From the NCBI GenBank assembly GCA_034717495.1, contig JAYELL010000038.1, positions 79,760 to 143,759 of the forward strand: a stretch of 64,000 nucleotides of DNA, read 5' to 3'. This document shows, piece by piece, positions 25,207-34,170 of this stretch. The position numbers and the translations under genes are program-made. The notes below the pieces were generated by a model. The model did no database searches, was not told the origin of the DNA, and worked only from the letters and a program-made list of their open reading frames with translations. Origin of the DNA: Chloroflexota bacterium. Lineage in GTDB: Bacteria; Chloroflexota; Anaerolineae; JAAEKA01. Each line of letters starts with the position of its first letter. Positions within the stretch are counted from its first letter, which is position 1.

Positions 25207-26454
25207 TTGAAAACAATAGCACCGATCGTCGTCGAGCCGGATGTTGTGCCGGCTCTTGTAAACTATCTCAGGGAACAAGATCTGAGCCGGCTCACCCTGG
25301 TTGCGGACGACAATACCTATGCTGCTCTGGGCGAAAGAGTAGCGCAGGCGCTGACCGAAAAAGGCATCGACTTGCTGGAGATTCGCCTGGAGGGCGAGGA
25401 GATCGTTCCAGACGAGCGGTTTGTCATGCAGGTGCTGGAGCAGGTAGGTGGCGATCGACGCACCTACCTGGCTGTCGGTTCCGGAGTCGTCACCGATATC
25501 GTGCGTTTCGTAAGCCACCGCACGGGCAAAGATTTCATTTCGATACCCACCGCGCCGTCGGTGGATGGCTATACCTCGGTGAGCTCAGCCCTGGTGTTGC
25601 AACGGATAAAAAAGACTGTGCCGGGCCAGCCACCCGTGGCCATCTTTGCCGATCTGGAGACTCTTTCTACCTCGCCACGTCCCATGATTGCGGCCGGATT
25701 CGGCGATGTCATAGCGAAATACACCTCCGTCGCCGATTGGACCTTGGGCGGTATGCTTTGGAATGCGCCCTATGACGCGTCGGTGGCCGATCGAGCACGC
25801 CGCGCCCGCAACGCCTGCGCTGACAGGGTTGAACTGGTGGGCGAGGGGACATGGGAGGGTGTGCAGAGTGTCTTCGACGCCCTGTCTGAGACCGGTCTCT
25901 GCATGTTGGCTATTGGCGCTTCCTATCCCGCCGGTGGCTCCGAACACTATGTCTCGCACTATTGGGAGATGAAATTGCTTCAGGAGGATCGGCCGGCACT
26001 GCTGCATGGCGCCAAGGTGGGTGTAGGCACCGTGTATACTGCAGGGTTGTATGAGGCGCTGCGCAAGGTGTCCCGGGAGCAAGCCATCGAGCGCCTGCAG
26101 ACAACGCCCATGCCCGATCCTGAACGAGATCGGGCGCGGATACGAGAAAGCTACTGGTCGATCGCCGATTCGATTATCGAGGAGCAAGCGGGCTATCTGG
26201 AGATGTCGCCAGCGGACTACGAGGGGCTCCAGAACAAGGTCATCGAGAACTGGGATGGCATCCAGGAAGCCGCCGCGGATGTGCCTTCATCGAGCCAATT
26301 GGCAAGCTGGCTGCGTACCGTCGGTGGTCCTGTAACGGCCGCCGACCTGGGATTTACTGATGCCGAGCGCGATCTGGCCCTGTCGGTGAGCCACTTCATG
26401 CGCGAACGTTTCACCGTCTATAAGTTGAGTCGCATGCTCGGCCTGATCGGCTGA
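25207..26454 (+). CDS. Glycerol-1-phosphate dehydrogenase-like enzyme (AraM/EgsA family)
   Basis: A 415-residue iron/zinc-type dehydrogenase. It has the NAD-binding AVGSGVVTDIVRF, the phosphate/metal site TAPSVDGYTSVSS, AAGFGDVIAKYTS with the metal Asp, and two His in GSEHYVSHYWEM and LLHGAKVG. Family members reduce DHAP to sn-glycerol-1-phosphate; here, last in a sugar operon, a catabolic sugar- or polyol-phosphate substrate is also possible. The start is TTG at 25207, supported by GGAGG at 25196-25200 with 6-base spacing. Confidence 0.87.
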   Translation: MKTIAPIVVEPDVVPALVNYLREQDLSRLTLVADDNTYAALGERVAQALTEKGIDLLEIRLEGEEIVPDERFVMQVLEQVGGDRRTYLAVGSGVVTDIVRFVSHRTGKDFISIPTAPSVDGYTSVSSALVLQRIKKTVPGQPPVAIFADLETLSTSPRPMIAAGFGDVIAKYTSVADWTLGGMLWNAPYDASVADRARRARNACADRVELVGEGTWEGVQSVFDALSETGLCMLAIGASYPAGGSEHYVSHYWEMKLLQEDRPALLHGAKVGVGTVYTAGLYEALRKVSREQAIERLQTTPMPDPERDRARIRESYWSIADSIIEEQAGYLEMSPADYEGLQNKVIENWDGIQEAAADVPSSSQLASWLRTVGGPVTAADLGFTDAERDLALSVSHFMRERFTVYKLSRMLGLIG

Positions 26455-26732
26455 TGGTCAAGAAGGAAGACCATCTCGCCGCCACGATTCTGGCGCCAAG
26501 GAACCATCACTCCCGCTGTCATCCTCGCGAAACCGGGGAAGGCGGGAGTCCATTTCACAGGTTGTAGGGGGAGCGGTGGTGGTGTCGACGAAACGTTCTG
26601 TCGACGCGGGTCCAGGAGGGATAATGGATCCCCGCCGACCTAAACACCGGTGAAATCAAAAACCATAACCACAGCACTGTGCTGAGCGAAGCCGAAGTGT
26701 GACGCTGATAAACAAGGTGAGGCCGATGCCGG
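26455..26732. repeat. Convergent intergenic region with degraded repeats
   Basis: It begins with a hairpin GATGGTC/GACCATC (26453-26475). A palindromic repeat of the CGCGGGTCC...GGATCCCCGC type covers about 26510-26635. A fragment of the CACTGTGCTGAGCGAAGCC repeat with CGCTGATAAAC follows at about 26660-26715. No gene is supported. Confidence 0.6.
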
Positions 26733-27809
26733 TTACAACCAACGGTCGGTGCCAACAGTCTCCAGGTGCTTCACCAGATCGCGGACCTCTTGCTCTCGCC
26801 CGCGCGGACAGATCAGAAGAGCATCTTTCGTATCGATGATGATCATGCCATCCAATCCAATGGTGGCGATGAGTCTTCCGGTGCCTTCAGCCATGATGAG
26901 GGTATCGCGCGTGTCGATTCCCAGATGTTTACCCAACACAATATTGCCCTGTTCATCGGCATTCAATAGTGGAAGAAGGCTGCCCCAACTGCCCACGTCG
27001 GACCAGCCGATGTCTACGGGGATGACCGCCACGTCGCCGGCGTCTTCCATGATGCCGTAGTCGATCGTCTGCTTCGCTACCTCGGGCCACACCCGATCCA
27101 GCACCTGTTCATAATCAGCGGTTCCTATGGTTGGCTCTATCTCTTTCAGTTGAGCGTAGAACTCGGGCATCTGGCGTTCGAATTCCCCGAGAATGCGGTC
27201 CACCTGCCAGATGAACATGCCACTGTTCCAGGAAAAGTTGCCGCTATCCACCATCCAGTTAGCCGTTTCCAGATCGGGCTTTTCGGTGAAGCGAACAGCG
27301 CGAAATGCCTCGAAACCATCGACAACCGCCAGGAGTTCCCCCTGTTCGATGTAGCCAAAGCCGGTCGAAGGGGAGGTTGGCGAGATGCCCAATGTCACCA
27401 GATGCTCCTGGCTGGCAACCTGCACGGCCGCCGCCAGGGCCTGCCGGAACTGCTCAGTGTCGGCGATGAAGTGGTCGGCGGTCAGCACCGCCATTACCGC
27501 GGTGGGATCTTGCCGGCGCAGATGAATGGCTGCCAGGCCGATGGCGGGTGCGGTGCCCCGTCCCTCCGGCTCGACGATAAAATTCGTTCTGGGCAGATCT
27601 GGCACCTGGCCCGATAGGATATCAACGTGTTCGGCGCGGGTGACCACATAGACCTGTTCGGGCGGCGTAAGATCGATGATTCTGTCCACGGCATGCTGCA
27701 TCATCGTACGCTCGCCCACCAACTTGAGCGATTGTTTGGGCTGTAATAAACGGCTTAGTGGCCAGAGTCGTGAGCCGATACCACCGGCCATAATCAGGGC
27801 ATAAGTCAT
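26733..27809 (-). CDS. manC: Mannose-1-phosphate guanylyltransferase (GDP-mannose pyrophosphorylase)
   Basis: A 358-residue nucleotidyltransferase making GDP-mannose from mannose-1-phosphate and GTP. The activation motif is AGGIGSRLWPLSR near the N terminus, with VEPEGRGTAPAIGLAA and the sugar-binding FTEKPDLETA downstream. It is the short form, without the C-terminal isomerase cupin. GAGGAG before ATG 27809 fixes the start. It lies 30 bases downstream of the DUF1638 gene and may be co-transcribed. The product can feed the perosamine-synthase-like and GT2 genes at 51-53.7 kb. Confidence 0.92.
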   Translation of the reverse strand: MTYALIMAGGIGSRLWPLSRLLQPKQSLKLVGERTMMQHAVDRIIDLTPPEQVYVVTRAEHVDILSGQVPDLPRTNFIVEPEGRGTAPAIGLAAIHLRRQDPTAVMAVLTADHFIADTEQFRQALAAAVQVASQEHLVTLGISPTSPSTGFGYIEQGELLAVVDGFEAFRAVRFTEKPDLETANWMVDSGNFSWNSGMFIWQVDRILGEFERQMPEFYAQLKEIEPTIGTADYEQVLDRVWPEVAKQTIDYGIMEDAGDVAVIPVDIGWSDVGSWGSLLPLLNADEQGNIVLGKHLGIDTRDTLIMAEGTGRLIATIGLDGMIIIDTKDALLICPRGREQEVRDLVKHLETVGTDRWL

Positions 27810-27839
27810 TGTTTGCTCCTCGCCTGGCATTCGGATAGA

Positions 27840-28577
27840 TCAGTGTTCAACCAGGCTGCAGCCAACGATGTCCTCGTCGTAGGTCATGATGAGGTCCTGG
27901 CCAGGTTGCAGGGTCAAAAAGTCCTCGTTCCAGTCGCCATTCAGCAGCCGGCGGATGAGTACCAGATTTCCTGTAAGTTTCTCGAAGGCCCACCCTCGCC
28001 TCTTGGCAGCCGCGCGCGCCTCAGACTCCACCTGGCTGGAATCACCAATCTCCATGTCGACGAAGGCAGCACGTTGGTAGTGTGCCTGCCATTCTCCCAT
28101 AACTTCCATGAGATAATCGGCGTTATCCTTGCCATACTTTTCCACATACTCGGCATAGATATTGCCCGCATCATCGCCCGTATTTGCGCCCAATGCCATC
28201 GAACCACCCGCACCGTTGCCGCGCTCCACGTAGTCCAGGGCATACCAATAGGTACCCGGTTGGGTCTCAAACTGGGCATCATAGCGCTGGCGGCTGCCCA
28301 GGAAGAGGGTAATGCAGTCATGGGCCCGCGGGATGACGATTGGCCTGTCACCAGCCTTCAATCCGGCTGTGGCCTGTCCACATAATCCATAGCCAAGGAG
28401 GACGGCATCGTATTGTTGGGACTGGTCGACCCGGCTCTGCAATTCCGCTCGCAACACTTTGGGGTGGTCGTGCAGGCCACGCTCAAGCAGATCGACATCG
28501 ACGATGTGAGGGGACTGGGCTGCACAGAGGTAAATGGGGCGTGCCAGGACATCACAGGCAATACACTTCAGGCGCAT
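27840..28577 (-). CDS. DUF1638 protein
   Basis: About 245 residues of DUF1638. It begins MRLKCIACDVL with a CxxC at residues 5-8; GYGLCG and AHDCITLFLGSR with further conserved Cys follow. The family is widespread in anaerobes near corrinoid methyltransferase genes and may have a metal- or cofactor-related role; no activity is established. AAAGGAG before ATG 28577 fixes the start. It sits between a GNAT gene and manC on the minus strand. Confidence 0.82.
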   Translation of the reverse strand: MRLKCIACDVLARPIYLCAAQSPHIVDVDLLERGLHDHPKVLRAELQSRVDQSQQYDAVLLGYGLCGQATAGLKAGDRPIVIPRAHDCITLFLGSRQRYDAQFETQPGTYWYALDYVERGNGAGGSMALGANTGDDAGNIYAEYVEKYGKDNADYLMEVMGEWQAHYQRAAFVDMEIGDSSQVESEARAAAKRRGWAFEKLTGNLVLIRRLLNGDWNEDFLTLQPGQDLIMTYDEDIVGCSLVEH

Positions 28578-28621
28578 AGACGTTTCGCTCCTTTGATTCT
28601 TCACCGTGTCGTGTGGCGGCA

Positions 28622-28639
28622 AGTATAACACCAATGGGG
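28622..28639 (-). promoter_or_regulatory. Possible extended -10 promoter for DUF1638-manC
   Basis: On the minus strand TGTTATACT gives an extended -10 (TATACT at 28622-28627); no good -35 box is seen. Confidence 0.35.
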
Positions 28640-28660
28640 CATTCCAGGCCATTCTTGATC

Positions 28661-28758
28661 GCAGACGGAAGACCGCAGACCACCGACGGAAGACCGCCTA
28701 CCGAAAACAGCGGTCAGCGGTCCGCCGTCCTCTGGAAGCGGTCTGTCGTCTTCTGGAA
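28661..28758. repeat. Octamer-phased inverted repeat, AGACCGC/GCGGTC words
   Basis: A left arm with GACGGAAGACCGC-type words faces a right arm with GCGGTCAGCGGTCCG and GGTCTGTCGTCTTC. The arms are imperfectly complementary with roughly 8-base spacing. It lies between the GNAT stop and the DUF1638 promoter region. Confidence 0.65.
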
Positions 28759-28763
28759 CTGCA

Positions 28764-29594
28764 TCAACGCTCTTTGTGGGATGACTTCTTGAGCATACAG
28801 GGCGTGGCCACTGTGAGCAGCTGAAAACCCTGTTTTGCCAGGATCGGCCGGCTCATATCCCCAGCATCTACCACCAGGAAACGATAGCCTCTTTCGATGG
28901 CATCCTGAGCTCGTTTGGCAAGCAATGCGCTATACAACCCCCGGCCGCGGTAGGAGGCAACGGTTGATCCTCCCCAAAGGCTGGCGAAATGGCTGTCAGG
29001 ATGAAAGTTGATCCAACCGGCACAGGCCGGTTCCTCTTCCACGTAGGCAGCATAGATATGCAAGTAGCCTGGTATGTCCAGTTCGCTACCCAGGCGTTCG
29101 TTGATCCAGCCGAAGTCCCGTTGCCATACCTGCTCTTGAATCTGAATCACATCTCCCAGTTGCTGGCGGCACTCGATCCGGCGAATATCGGCGGCGACTG
29201 GATCGAAAAGAGCTGGCGGTACCTGGTGTAAATCGAGCACCATGACCGCTTCCGATTCATCGGCCTCGAATCCCTGGGCGATGAGGCGATCCCTCAAGTC
29301 TGTGGGGGTATCGTGGGAATGGACCTTCCACTCGACGGGAAGATCGGCATGGACGAAATCGACGCGCTGTTGCTGGATCACTGCATCGGCGTTGGTTTCG
29401 TCAAGCCGGCTGTACAGAATGAAATGGCTGCCTGGTGGATCCGCGATGAAACGCACGACATGAGGCAGGATCTCTTTTTTTGATCCAGGATAGTTCACCT
29501 CGATTCGCAGTTCCTTGTCGTAGAGTGCCAGGATCTCCTGGATATCCGTTCGGCGCGCAGGATCACCTTTTTGGTTTGGCTTAGCGGTTGTCAT
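28764..29594 (-). CDS. GNAT-family N-acetyltransferase
   Basis: A 276-residue protein with a C-terminal GNAT domain. The acetyl-CoA pyrophosphate loop is the VASYRGRGLYSALLAKR segment near residue 215, preceded by an AAYVEEEPACAGWINF strand. The N-terminal half (~1-130) is a second, diverged GNAT-like region with no clear acetyl-CoA loop. The substrate is unknown. An AAAGGAG site lies about 12 bases upstream of the ATG, and a promoter is visible at 29648-29675. Confidence 0.8.
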   Translation of the reverse strand: MTTAKPNQKGDPARRTDIQEILALYDKELRIEVNYPGSKKEILPHVVRFIADPPGSHFILYSRLDETNADAVIQQQRVDFVHADLPVEWKVHSHDTPTDLRDRLIAQGFEADESEAVMVLDLHQVPPALFDPVAADIRRIECRQQLGDVIQIQEQVWQRDFGWINERLGSELDIPGYLHIYAAYVEEEPACAGWINFHPDSHFASLWGGSTVASYRGRGLYSALLAKRAQDAIERGYRFLVVDAGDMSRPILAKQGFQLLTVATPCMLKKSSHKER

Positions 29595-29647
29595 GGGGGC
29601 GGCTTACTCTCCTTTGATCGCACTGGCAGTCATGCCAGCCTGATACA

Positions 29648-29675
29648 ATTTTAGCATAGACGAACAATGCGTCAA
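29648..29675 (-). promoter_or_regulatory. Promoter for the GNAT gene
   Basis: On the minus strand TTGACG (29670-29675) and TAAAAT (29648-29653) are 16 bp apart. Confidence 0.55.
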
Positions 29676-29680
29676 AGGAG

Positions 29681-30118
29681 GAAGTAGGCGAGGAGGAAGT
29701 AGACAAGGAAACAAGGAAACAAATAGACAAGTCAACATGATCGTTGGCACACCAGCAACGATGAAAATGCAGGATGGCACTGTCAACCCTTCACGGGATA
29801 CCTACCGAGCTCTCGCATCGCCTGCTACCTAGCTAGCTCTCGCACCGCCTGCTGGCGTCACGCACCGCTTGCTACCTCACGGATCGGCTGCTGCCGTGCC
29901 TCCCGACACGCCTAGCTCACGCACCGCTTGCTAGCGTGCTGGCGTAGCGTGCTGGCGTGGCGTGGGTTCCGGCGCAGGTGTTAACCAATTGTCAATTGAT
30001 CATTAGCCCGGCTCCTGGTGTGTCGGCTAACTTGTCTACTTATTTACTTGTCTACCTGTTTACTTATCTACTTGTCTACTTGCTTCTTTGGTCCCTGTTC
30101 CCCTGTTTCCTTTCCCAC
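29681..30118. repeat. Octamer-phased left and right arms, AAGTAGAC / CTTGTCTA words
   Basis: The left arm (29681-29736) has seven in-phase units such as AAGTAGAC, AAGGAAAC, AAATAGAC. The right arm (30031-30118) has eleven in-phase units such as CTTGTCTA, CTTATTTA, CCTGTTTA. The arm vocabularies are reverse complements of each other and are about 295 bases apart. The same vocabulary flanks the cooS start region. Confidence 0.88.
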
Positions 30119-30132
30119 TTTTTCCGCAAGCC

Positions 30133-30161
30133 TTGACTCCCCAAAACTTGTATGCTAAGAT
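30133..30161 (+). promoter_or_regulatory. Promoter of the UroD-like gene
   Basis: TTGACT (30133-30138) and TAAGAT (30156-30161) with 17-bp spacing, directly followed by a LacI-type operator. Confidence 0.7.
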
Positions 30162-30167
30162 ACATCG

Positions 30168-30189
30168 TGAGCGTTATCGGGAACGATCA
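30168..30189. promoter_or_regulatory. Putative LacI-family operator
   Basis: Arms TGAGCGTTATC and GGGAACGATCA match in 8 of 11 positions as an inverted repeat around a central C-G, the layout of LacI/GalR operators. It covers the expected transcription start, so binding would repress. The LacI gene at 31528 is the obvious candidate regulator. Confidence 0.6.
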
Positions 30190-30252
30190 CATGCCCGAAT
30201 CGACCTCTTAACCAACGTCTAAGGAAGACGCCATGCTATTTCGGAGCGGGGC

Positions 30253-31344
30253 ATGAAGCCCCGTCATCGCGTGGAGATGGCTCTCCACCACCAGCAGTCC
30301 GACCGCTGCCCTATGCAGGTCAGCTTCACCCCGGAGTTCGCCGATCGTTTGCGGGCCGACCTGGCCATTTGGGGCAGGAAGGTCCATAACCCGCACGGCG
30401 GTGGCAACACCTATGAGTTGGAACGTAGTCTGGGCGAGGACCTACTGCTTAGCTCTGTCGGCTGGGCCAATTCCTACTACATGGAGGACAAGCCCTACAC
30501 CGATGAATGGGGCGTGAGCTGGGATGTGCAAGCCTACCGGACCCCTTTCGGCGTTGGCCATTACACCGAGATCGTCAGTCACCCTCTCGCTGACGACGAG
30601 GCCATCCCGGGCTACCAGTCCCCGGACCCCGATCGCCCCGAACTCTATAGCGACGCCGGGACGATGGTCCAGAGATTCGGGGATGACTACTGGATTGTCG
30701 GCGTCACCGTAACGACGATCTTTGAAACGGCCTGGGCCCTTCGGGGATTGCAGCAGACCCTGATGGACATGGTGCTTGAGCCAGACCTGACCCAACAGCT
30801 TTTTGATATTCCCTTTCACTACCATCTGAAAGCAGCAAAACGCCTGGTGGAACTTGGTGTGGATATGATCTGGACCGGGGACGATGTCGGTTCCCAGGAC
30901 CGGATGCTTATCTCGCCCGCCATGTGGCGCAAATTTCTGAAACCCCGGATGGCAACCTTCATCGCCGAACTCAAATCCATCAATCCCCACCTGAAGGTCG
31001 CCTATCATTCTGACGGCGATATCTTGCCCGTGATTCCCGAACTGATCGAAATCGGCGTCGATGTACTCAATCCGATTCAACCTGCCAGCATGGATCCCGC
31101 TGAGATAAAAAGACGTTTTGGCGACCACCTCTGTTTTTGGGGAACCATCGACGAGCAGCATACGCTGCCCTTCGGTTCGCCGGACCAGGTCGTCGCCGAG
31201 GTGCTGGAGCGCCTGCGGACCATCGGCAAGGGTGGCGGATTGATCCTCGCGCCGACTCACAATGTTCAACTGGATACGCCCCTGGCCAATTTCTGGGCGA
31301 TGGTGAATACCATTCGGGATACTCCCTATACTTCCGTTTCATAA
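30253..31344 (+). CDS. Uroporphyrinogen decarboxylase-like (UroD/MtaA superfamily) protein
   Basis: A 363-residue TIM-barrel protein of the UroD/corrinoid methyltransferase superfamily, of the group often found in sugar-utilisation loci of Chloroflexota and relatives. It begins MKPRHRVEMALHHQQSDRCP. The segment equivalent to the methyltransferase zinc motif H-x-C-G reads YHSDGD around residue 252, so the zinc-binding Cys is absent. It is therefore neither clearly a heme enzyme nor a canonical MtaA/MtbA. A strong promoter with LacI-type operator precedes it and the LacI gene follows. Confidence 0.78.
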   Translation: MKPRHRVEMALHHQQSDRCPMQVSFTPEFADRLRADLAIWGRKVHNPHGGGNTYELERSLGEDLLLSSVGWANSYYMEDKPYTDEWGVSWDVQAYRTPFGVGHYTEIVSHPLADDEAIPGYQSPDPDRPELYSDAGTMVQRFGDDYWIVGVTVTTIFETAWALRGLQQTLMDMVLEPDLTQQLFDIPFHYHLKAAKRLVELGVDMIWTGDDVGSQDRMLISPAMWRKFLKPRMATFIAELKSINPHLKVAYHSDGDILPVIPELIEIGVDVLNPIQPASMDPAEIKRRFGDHLCFWGTIDEQHTLPFGSPDQVVAEVLERLRTIGKGGGLILAPTHNVQLDTPLANFWAMVNTIRDTPYTSVS

Positions 31345-31527
31345 GCCGTCGCCGGTGACGTCGTAAATCTGTTATGCGATACACATCACGCATTTCGTGA
31401 GCAACTATCCGACTCATCTAAGGTCTGATCATCATCGTTTCCGTCTCGATGCATGCTATTTTACAGCGCCGGGCGCGCAAATAACGAGCTAATTCAGAAT
31501 TGGTAACGGCAAACGACAAGGGTCGTC

Positions 31528-32565
31528 ATGAAAAAACAACGCGTTACGATCCGAGAGGTGGCCAACGAGGTTGGGGTTTCCATTCAAACGGTATCGCGCG
31601 TTCTCAACGAGCGGCCTGACGTCGCGCCGGAGACCCGGGAACGCATCCTGGAGGTGATTGACCGCCTTCAGTACCGGCCCAGTGCTCTGGCGCGCAGCCT
31701 CATCAAACAACGCAGCGCCATGCTCGGTGTCGTCACGGCTGGCCTGAGCTATATTGGCCCATCTCGAACTTTGAATGGCATCCTGGTTCAGGCTGAAACA
31801 ATGGGCTATTCCCTTCTGCTGGACGAGTTGCCTTCCTTTGAGACAGGCAACGCGGAACCCATTCTCAACCGGATGCTCGCCCGCCAGGTTGATGGATTGA
31901 TCTGGGCCGTTCCTGAGGTTGGAAACAACAGGCAACATTTGCTGGACCGTCTTCCCAATCTGCCCGTACCGATCGTCTTTCTGACAATGCGTCCCCATGA
32001 CGATTTGACCGTCGTGTCTGTCGACAACCGTATGGGCGGACATCAGGCTACAACCCATCTCCTGGAACAGGGGTTTCGCCAGATTGCGCATATGGCCGGA
32101 CCGCTGAGCTGGTGGGAGGCCCAACAACGCAAGGCCGGATGGGCATCAGTTTTGGCCGACGCCGGGCTGCCGATGGACGATCGTTTCCTGGTGCAAGGTA
32201 ATTGGTCCAGCAGTAGCGGCGAGCGGGCGGCAAGGCAATTGCTCCGGCAGTATCCGGAAATGGACGCGGTCTTTGTAGCCAACGACCAGATGGCCCTGGG
32301 GATAATGCATGTGGCCAGGCAGCAGGGCCTCACCCTGCCGGAGGATCTGGCCATTGTCGGTTTCGACGGCATTCCCGAGTCTGCTTACTTCAGCCCACCA
32401 TTGACCACCGTGCATCACGATCTTTTTGAAGTGGGTGCAACGGCAGTCAAACAAGTCGTGCGCATGATCGAGGTGGCGCAAAACTCACAGGAAACTGAAA
32501 CCAAAAGTATTCTGATCAAACCGAAGTTGATTGCTAGAGAGAGCACGCAATTTCGGTCGAAATAG
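31528..32565 (+). CDS. LacI/GalR-family transcriptional regulator
   Basis: A 345-residue LacI-family repressor. The N-terminal helix-turn-helix and hinge read VTIREVANEVGVSIQTVSRV and YRPSALARSL. The periplasmic-binding-protein-like sensor domain includes RQVDGLIWAVPE and DAVFVANDQMALGIM, ending with IVGFDGIPESAYFSPPLTTV. It likely senses the sugar handled by the surrounding island and controls the operator at 30168-30189, and possibly palindromes nearer the isomerase. Confidence 0.92.
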   Translation: MKKQRVTIREVANEVGVSIQTVSRVLNERPDVAPETRERILEVIDRLQYRPSALARSLIKQRSAMLGVVTAGLSYIGPSRTLNGILVQAETMGYSLLLDELPSFETGNAEPILNRMLARQVDGLIWAVPEVGNNRQHLLDRLPNLPVPIVFLTMRPHDDLTVVSVDNRMGGHQATTHLLEQGFRQIAHMAGPLSWWEAQQRKAGWASVLADAGLPMDDRFLVQGNWSSSSGERAARQLLRQYPEMDAVFVANDQMALGIMHVARQQGLTLPEDLAIVGFDGIPESAYFSPPLTTVHHDLFEVGATAVKQVVRMIEVAQNSQETETKSILIKPKLIARESTQFRSK

Positions 32566-32666
32566 ATATTGTTCGTTGGTGAACTTTTTTCGATTTTGTA
32601 AGCCTGACTGGCTCTCTCTGTTCCAACGGGATGGGATAGTCAATCAACCAAAAAGGAGATTTTTCG

Positions 32667-34097
32667 ATGAGTACAATTACGTTGGGCTTGATTGTGGGAA
32701 ACCGTGGATTCTTCCCCAGCCACCTCTGCGAGAGCGGCCGTGAGATCGTGCTGAAGGTATTGGCAGAAGAGGGAATCAATGTGATCGCGCTGTCGCCGGA
32801 GGATACGGAATATGGCAGCGTCGAAAGCCTTAGCGATGCGCAGAAGTGTGCCGATCTGTTCAAGAATCATAAAGAGGAGATCGACGGTGTGTTGGTGACC
32901 CTGCCCAACTTTGGCGACGAGCGGGCTATCGCCAACACCTTGCGCTGGGCAGATCTGAATGTGCCTGTGCTGGTGCAAGCCTTCCCGGACGATGTCACCC
33001 GCATGGGTCTCGCCGACCGCCGAGATTCCTTCTGTGGGAAAATGTCGGCCTGCAACAACCTGCACCAATATGGCATCAAGTATTCCCTGACCAGGTTGCA
33101 CACTGTAGACCCCGAAAGCGCCGCCTTTCGGGAAGACCTGCGAAATTTCACTGCGACATGCCGGGTGGTGAACGGCTTGAATGGGGCGCGAATCGGCCTT
33201 CTGGGTGCCCGCCCGACTGCTTTCAACACCGTACGTTTCAGCGAAAAGCTTCTTGAACGCTCAGGTATTTCCACCGAGACTCTCGACCTGTCAGAGGCCT
33301 TCGGACGGGCTGAGGCGCTGCGAAAAGACTCGGCCAAGGTCAACGCCAAGAGAGAGTTCATTGCCGGGTATATCGCGGCAGACAAGGCACCGGCCGATGC
33401 CATGGACAGGATGGCCCGATTTGGGGTTGTCATCGACGACTGGATGGCCGACAACAACCTGCAGGCCAGCGCTGTTCAGTGCTGGACCTCCATGCAGGAG
33501 TATTTTGGGGTCATGCCATGTACCTTGATGAGCATCATGAGCAATGGCCTGATGCCATCGGCCTGTGAGACGGACGTGGCTGGAACGGTCGCGATGTACG
33601 CGCTGGCTCTGGCGTCCGGGCAGCCCAGTGCCCTGGTGGACTGGAACAACAACTACGGTGAGGATCCAAACAAGGGTGTCTTCTTCCATTGCTCCAACCT
33701 GCCAAAGGATGTTTTCGTCGACGACCTGATTTCACCGAACGATATTCCGGTCATGAGAGACCACGACATCCTCTCCAACGCCGTGCCACGGGAGCAGACC
33801 TGGGGCACCATTCAGGGACGGGTCAAGTCGGAACCCTTTACCTATGCCCGTGTTTCCACCGATGATTTCAACGGTGAGATCGTCGCCTATCTCGGTGAGG
33901 GTGTGCTTACCGATGATCCCTTGACGACCTTTGGCGGTTATGGTGTTTTCCAGGTACCGGAGCTTCAGAAGCTTCTCGCTTACATCTGCGAGAATGGCTA
34001 CGAGCATCATGTTTCTATCAACCTTTCGCAGACCGCCGGCGCCATCGAGCAGGCGTTCAGGAAATACCTGGGCTGGAAGGTTTATCATCACGGATAG
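32667..34097 (+). CDS. L-fucose/L-arabinose isomerase-family protein
   Basis: A 476-residue protein of the FucI/AraA-like superfamily. It has the N-terminal GLIVGNRGFFPSHL Rossmann segment, a central EYFGVMPCTLMSIMSNGLMP with acidic metal-ligand candidates, and a late YEHHVSINLSQT with His ligands. It likely converts an aldose to a ketose for the adjacent ribulokinase and aldolase; the exact sugar is unknown. AAAAAGGAG precedes ATG 32667. Confidence 0.82.
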   Translation: MSTITLGLIVGNRGFFPSHLCESGREIVLKVLAEEGINVIALSPEDTEYGSVESLSDAQKCADLFKNHKEEIDGVLVTLPNFGDERAIANTLRWADLNVPVLVQAFPDDVTRMGLADRRDSFCGKMSACNNLHQYGIKYSLTRLHTVDPESAAFREDLRNFTATCRVVNGLNGARIGLLGARPTAFNTVRFSEKLLERSGISTETLDLSEAFGRAEALRKDSAKVNAKREFIAGYIAADKAPADAMDRMARFGVVIDDWMADNNLQASAVQCWTSMQEYFGVMPCTLMSIMSNGLMPSACETDVAGTVAMYALALASGQPSALVDWNNNYGEDPNKGVFFHCSNLPKDVFVDDLISPNDIPVMRDHDILSNAVPREQTWGTIQGRVKSEPFTYARVSTDDFNGEIVAYLGEGVLTDDPLTTFGGYGVFQVPELQKLLAYICENGYEHHVSINLSQTAGAIEQAFRKYLGWKVYHHG

Positions 34098-34170
34098 CAG
34101 CTTCCATGAACTCCCATGAGCCCCGACGAACTCCAACGAGTACCTACCGCTAATACAACGAGAGTCAACT

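Larger units (their letters stand above)
29595..30252. other. Repeat-rich region between GNAT and the UroD-like gene
   Basis: No gene is supported. It carries, in order, the GNAT promoter, an octamer left arm (29681-29736), a CTAGCTCACGCACCGCTTGCTAGC-family repeat cluster (about 29800-29960) that includes the 39-base inverted copy of 13903-13941, CAATTG words near 29990, the octamer right arm (30031-30118), and then the promoter and operator of the next operon. Confidence 0.8.

Noticed and set aside
29604-29786. 60-codon minus-strand frame after the GNAT promoter
   Set aside because: It is made largely of octamer repeat (CTTGTTT words) and has no ribosome binding site.
30253-31344. Annotating the UroD-like protein as heme-pathway HemE
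   Set aside because: Sugar-island context and divergent active-site segment argue against it; no other heme genes are present.
32550-32563. Palindrome ATTTCG-GT-CGAAAT as an operator for the isomerase gene
   Set aside because: It lies in the last codons of the LacI gene and no clear promoter follows; kept only as a weak possibility.
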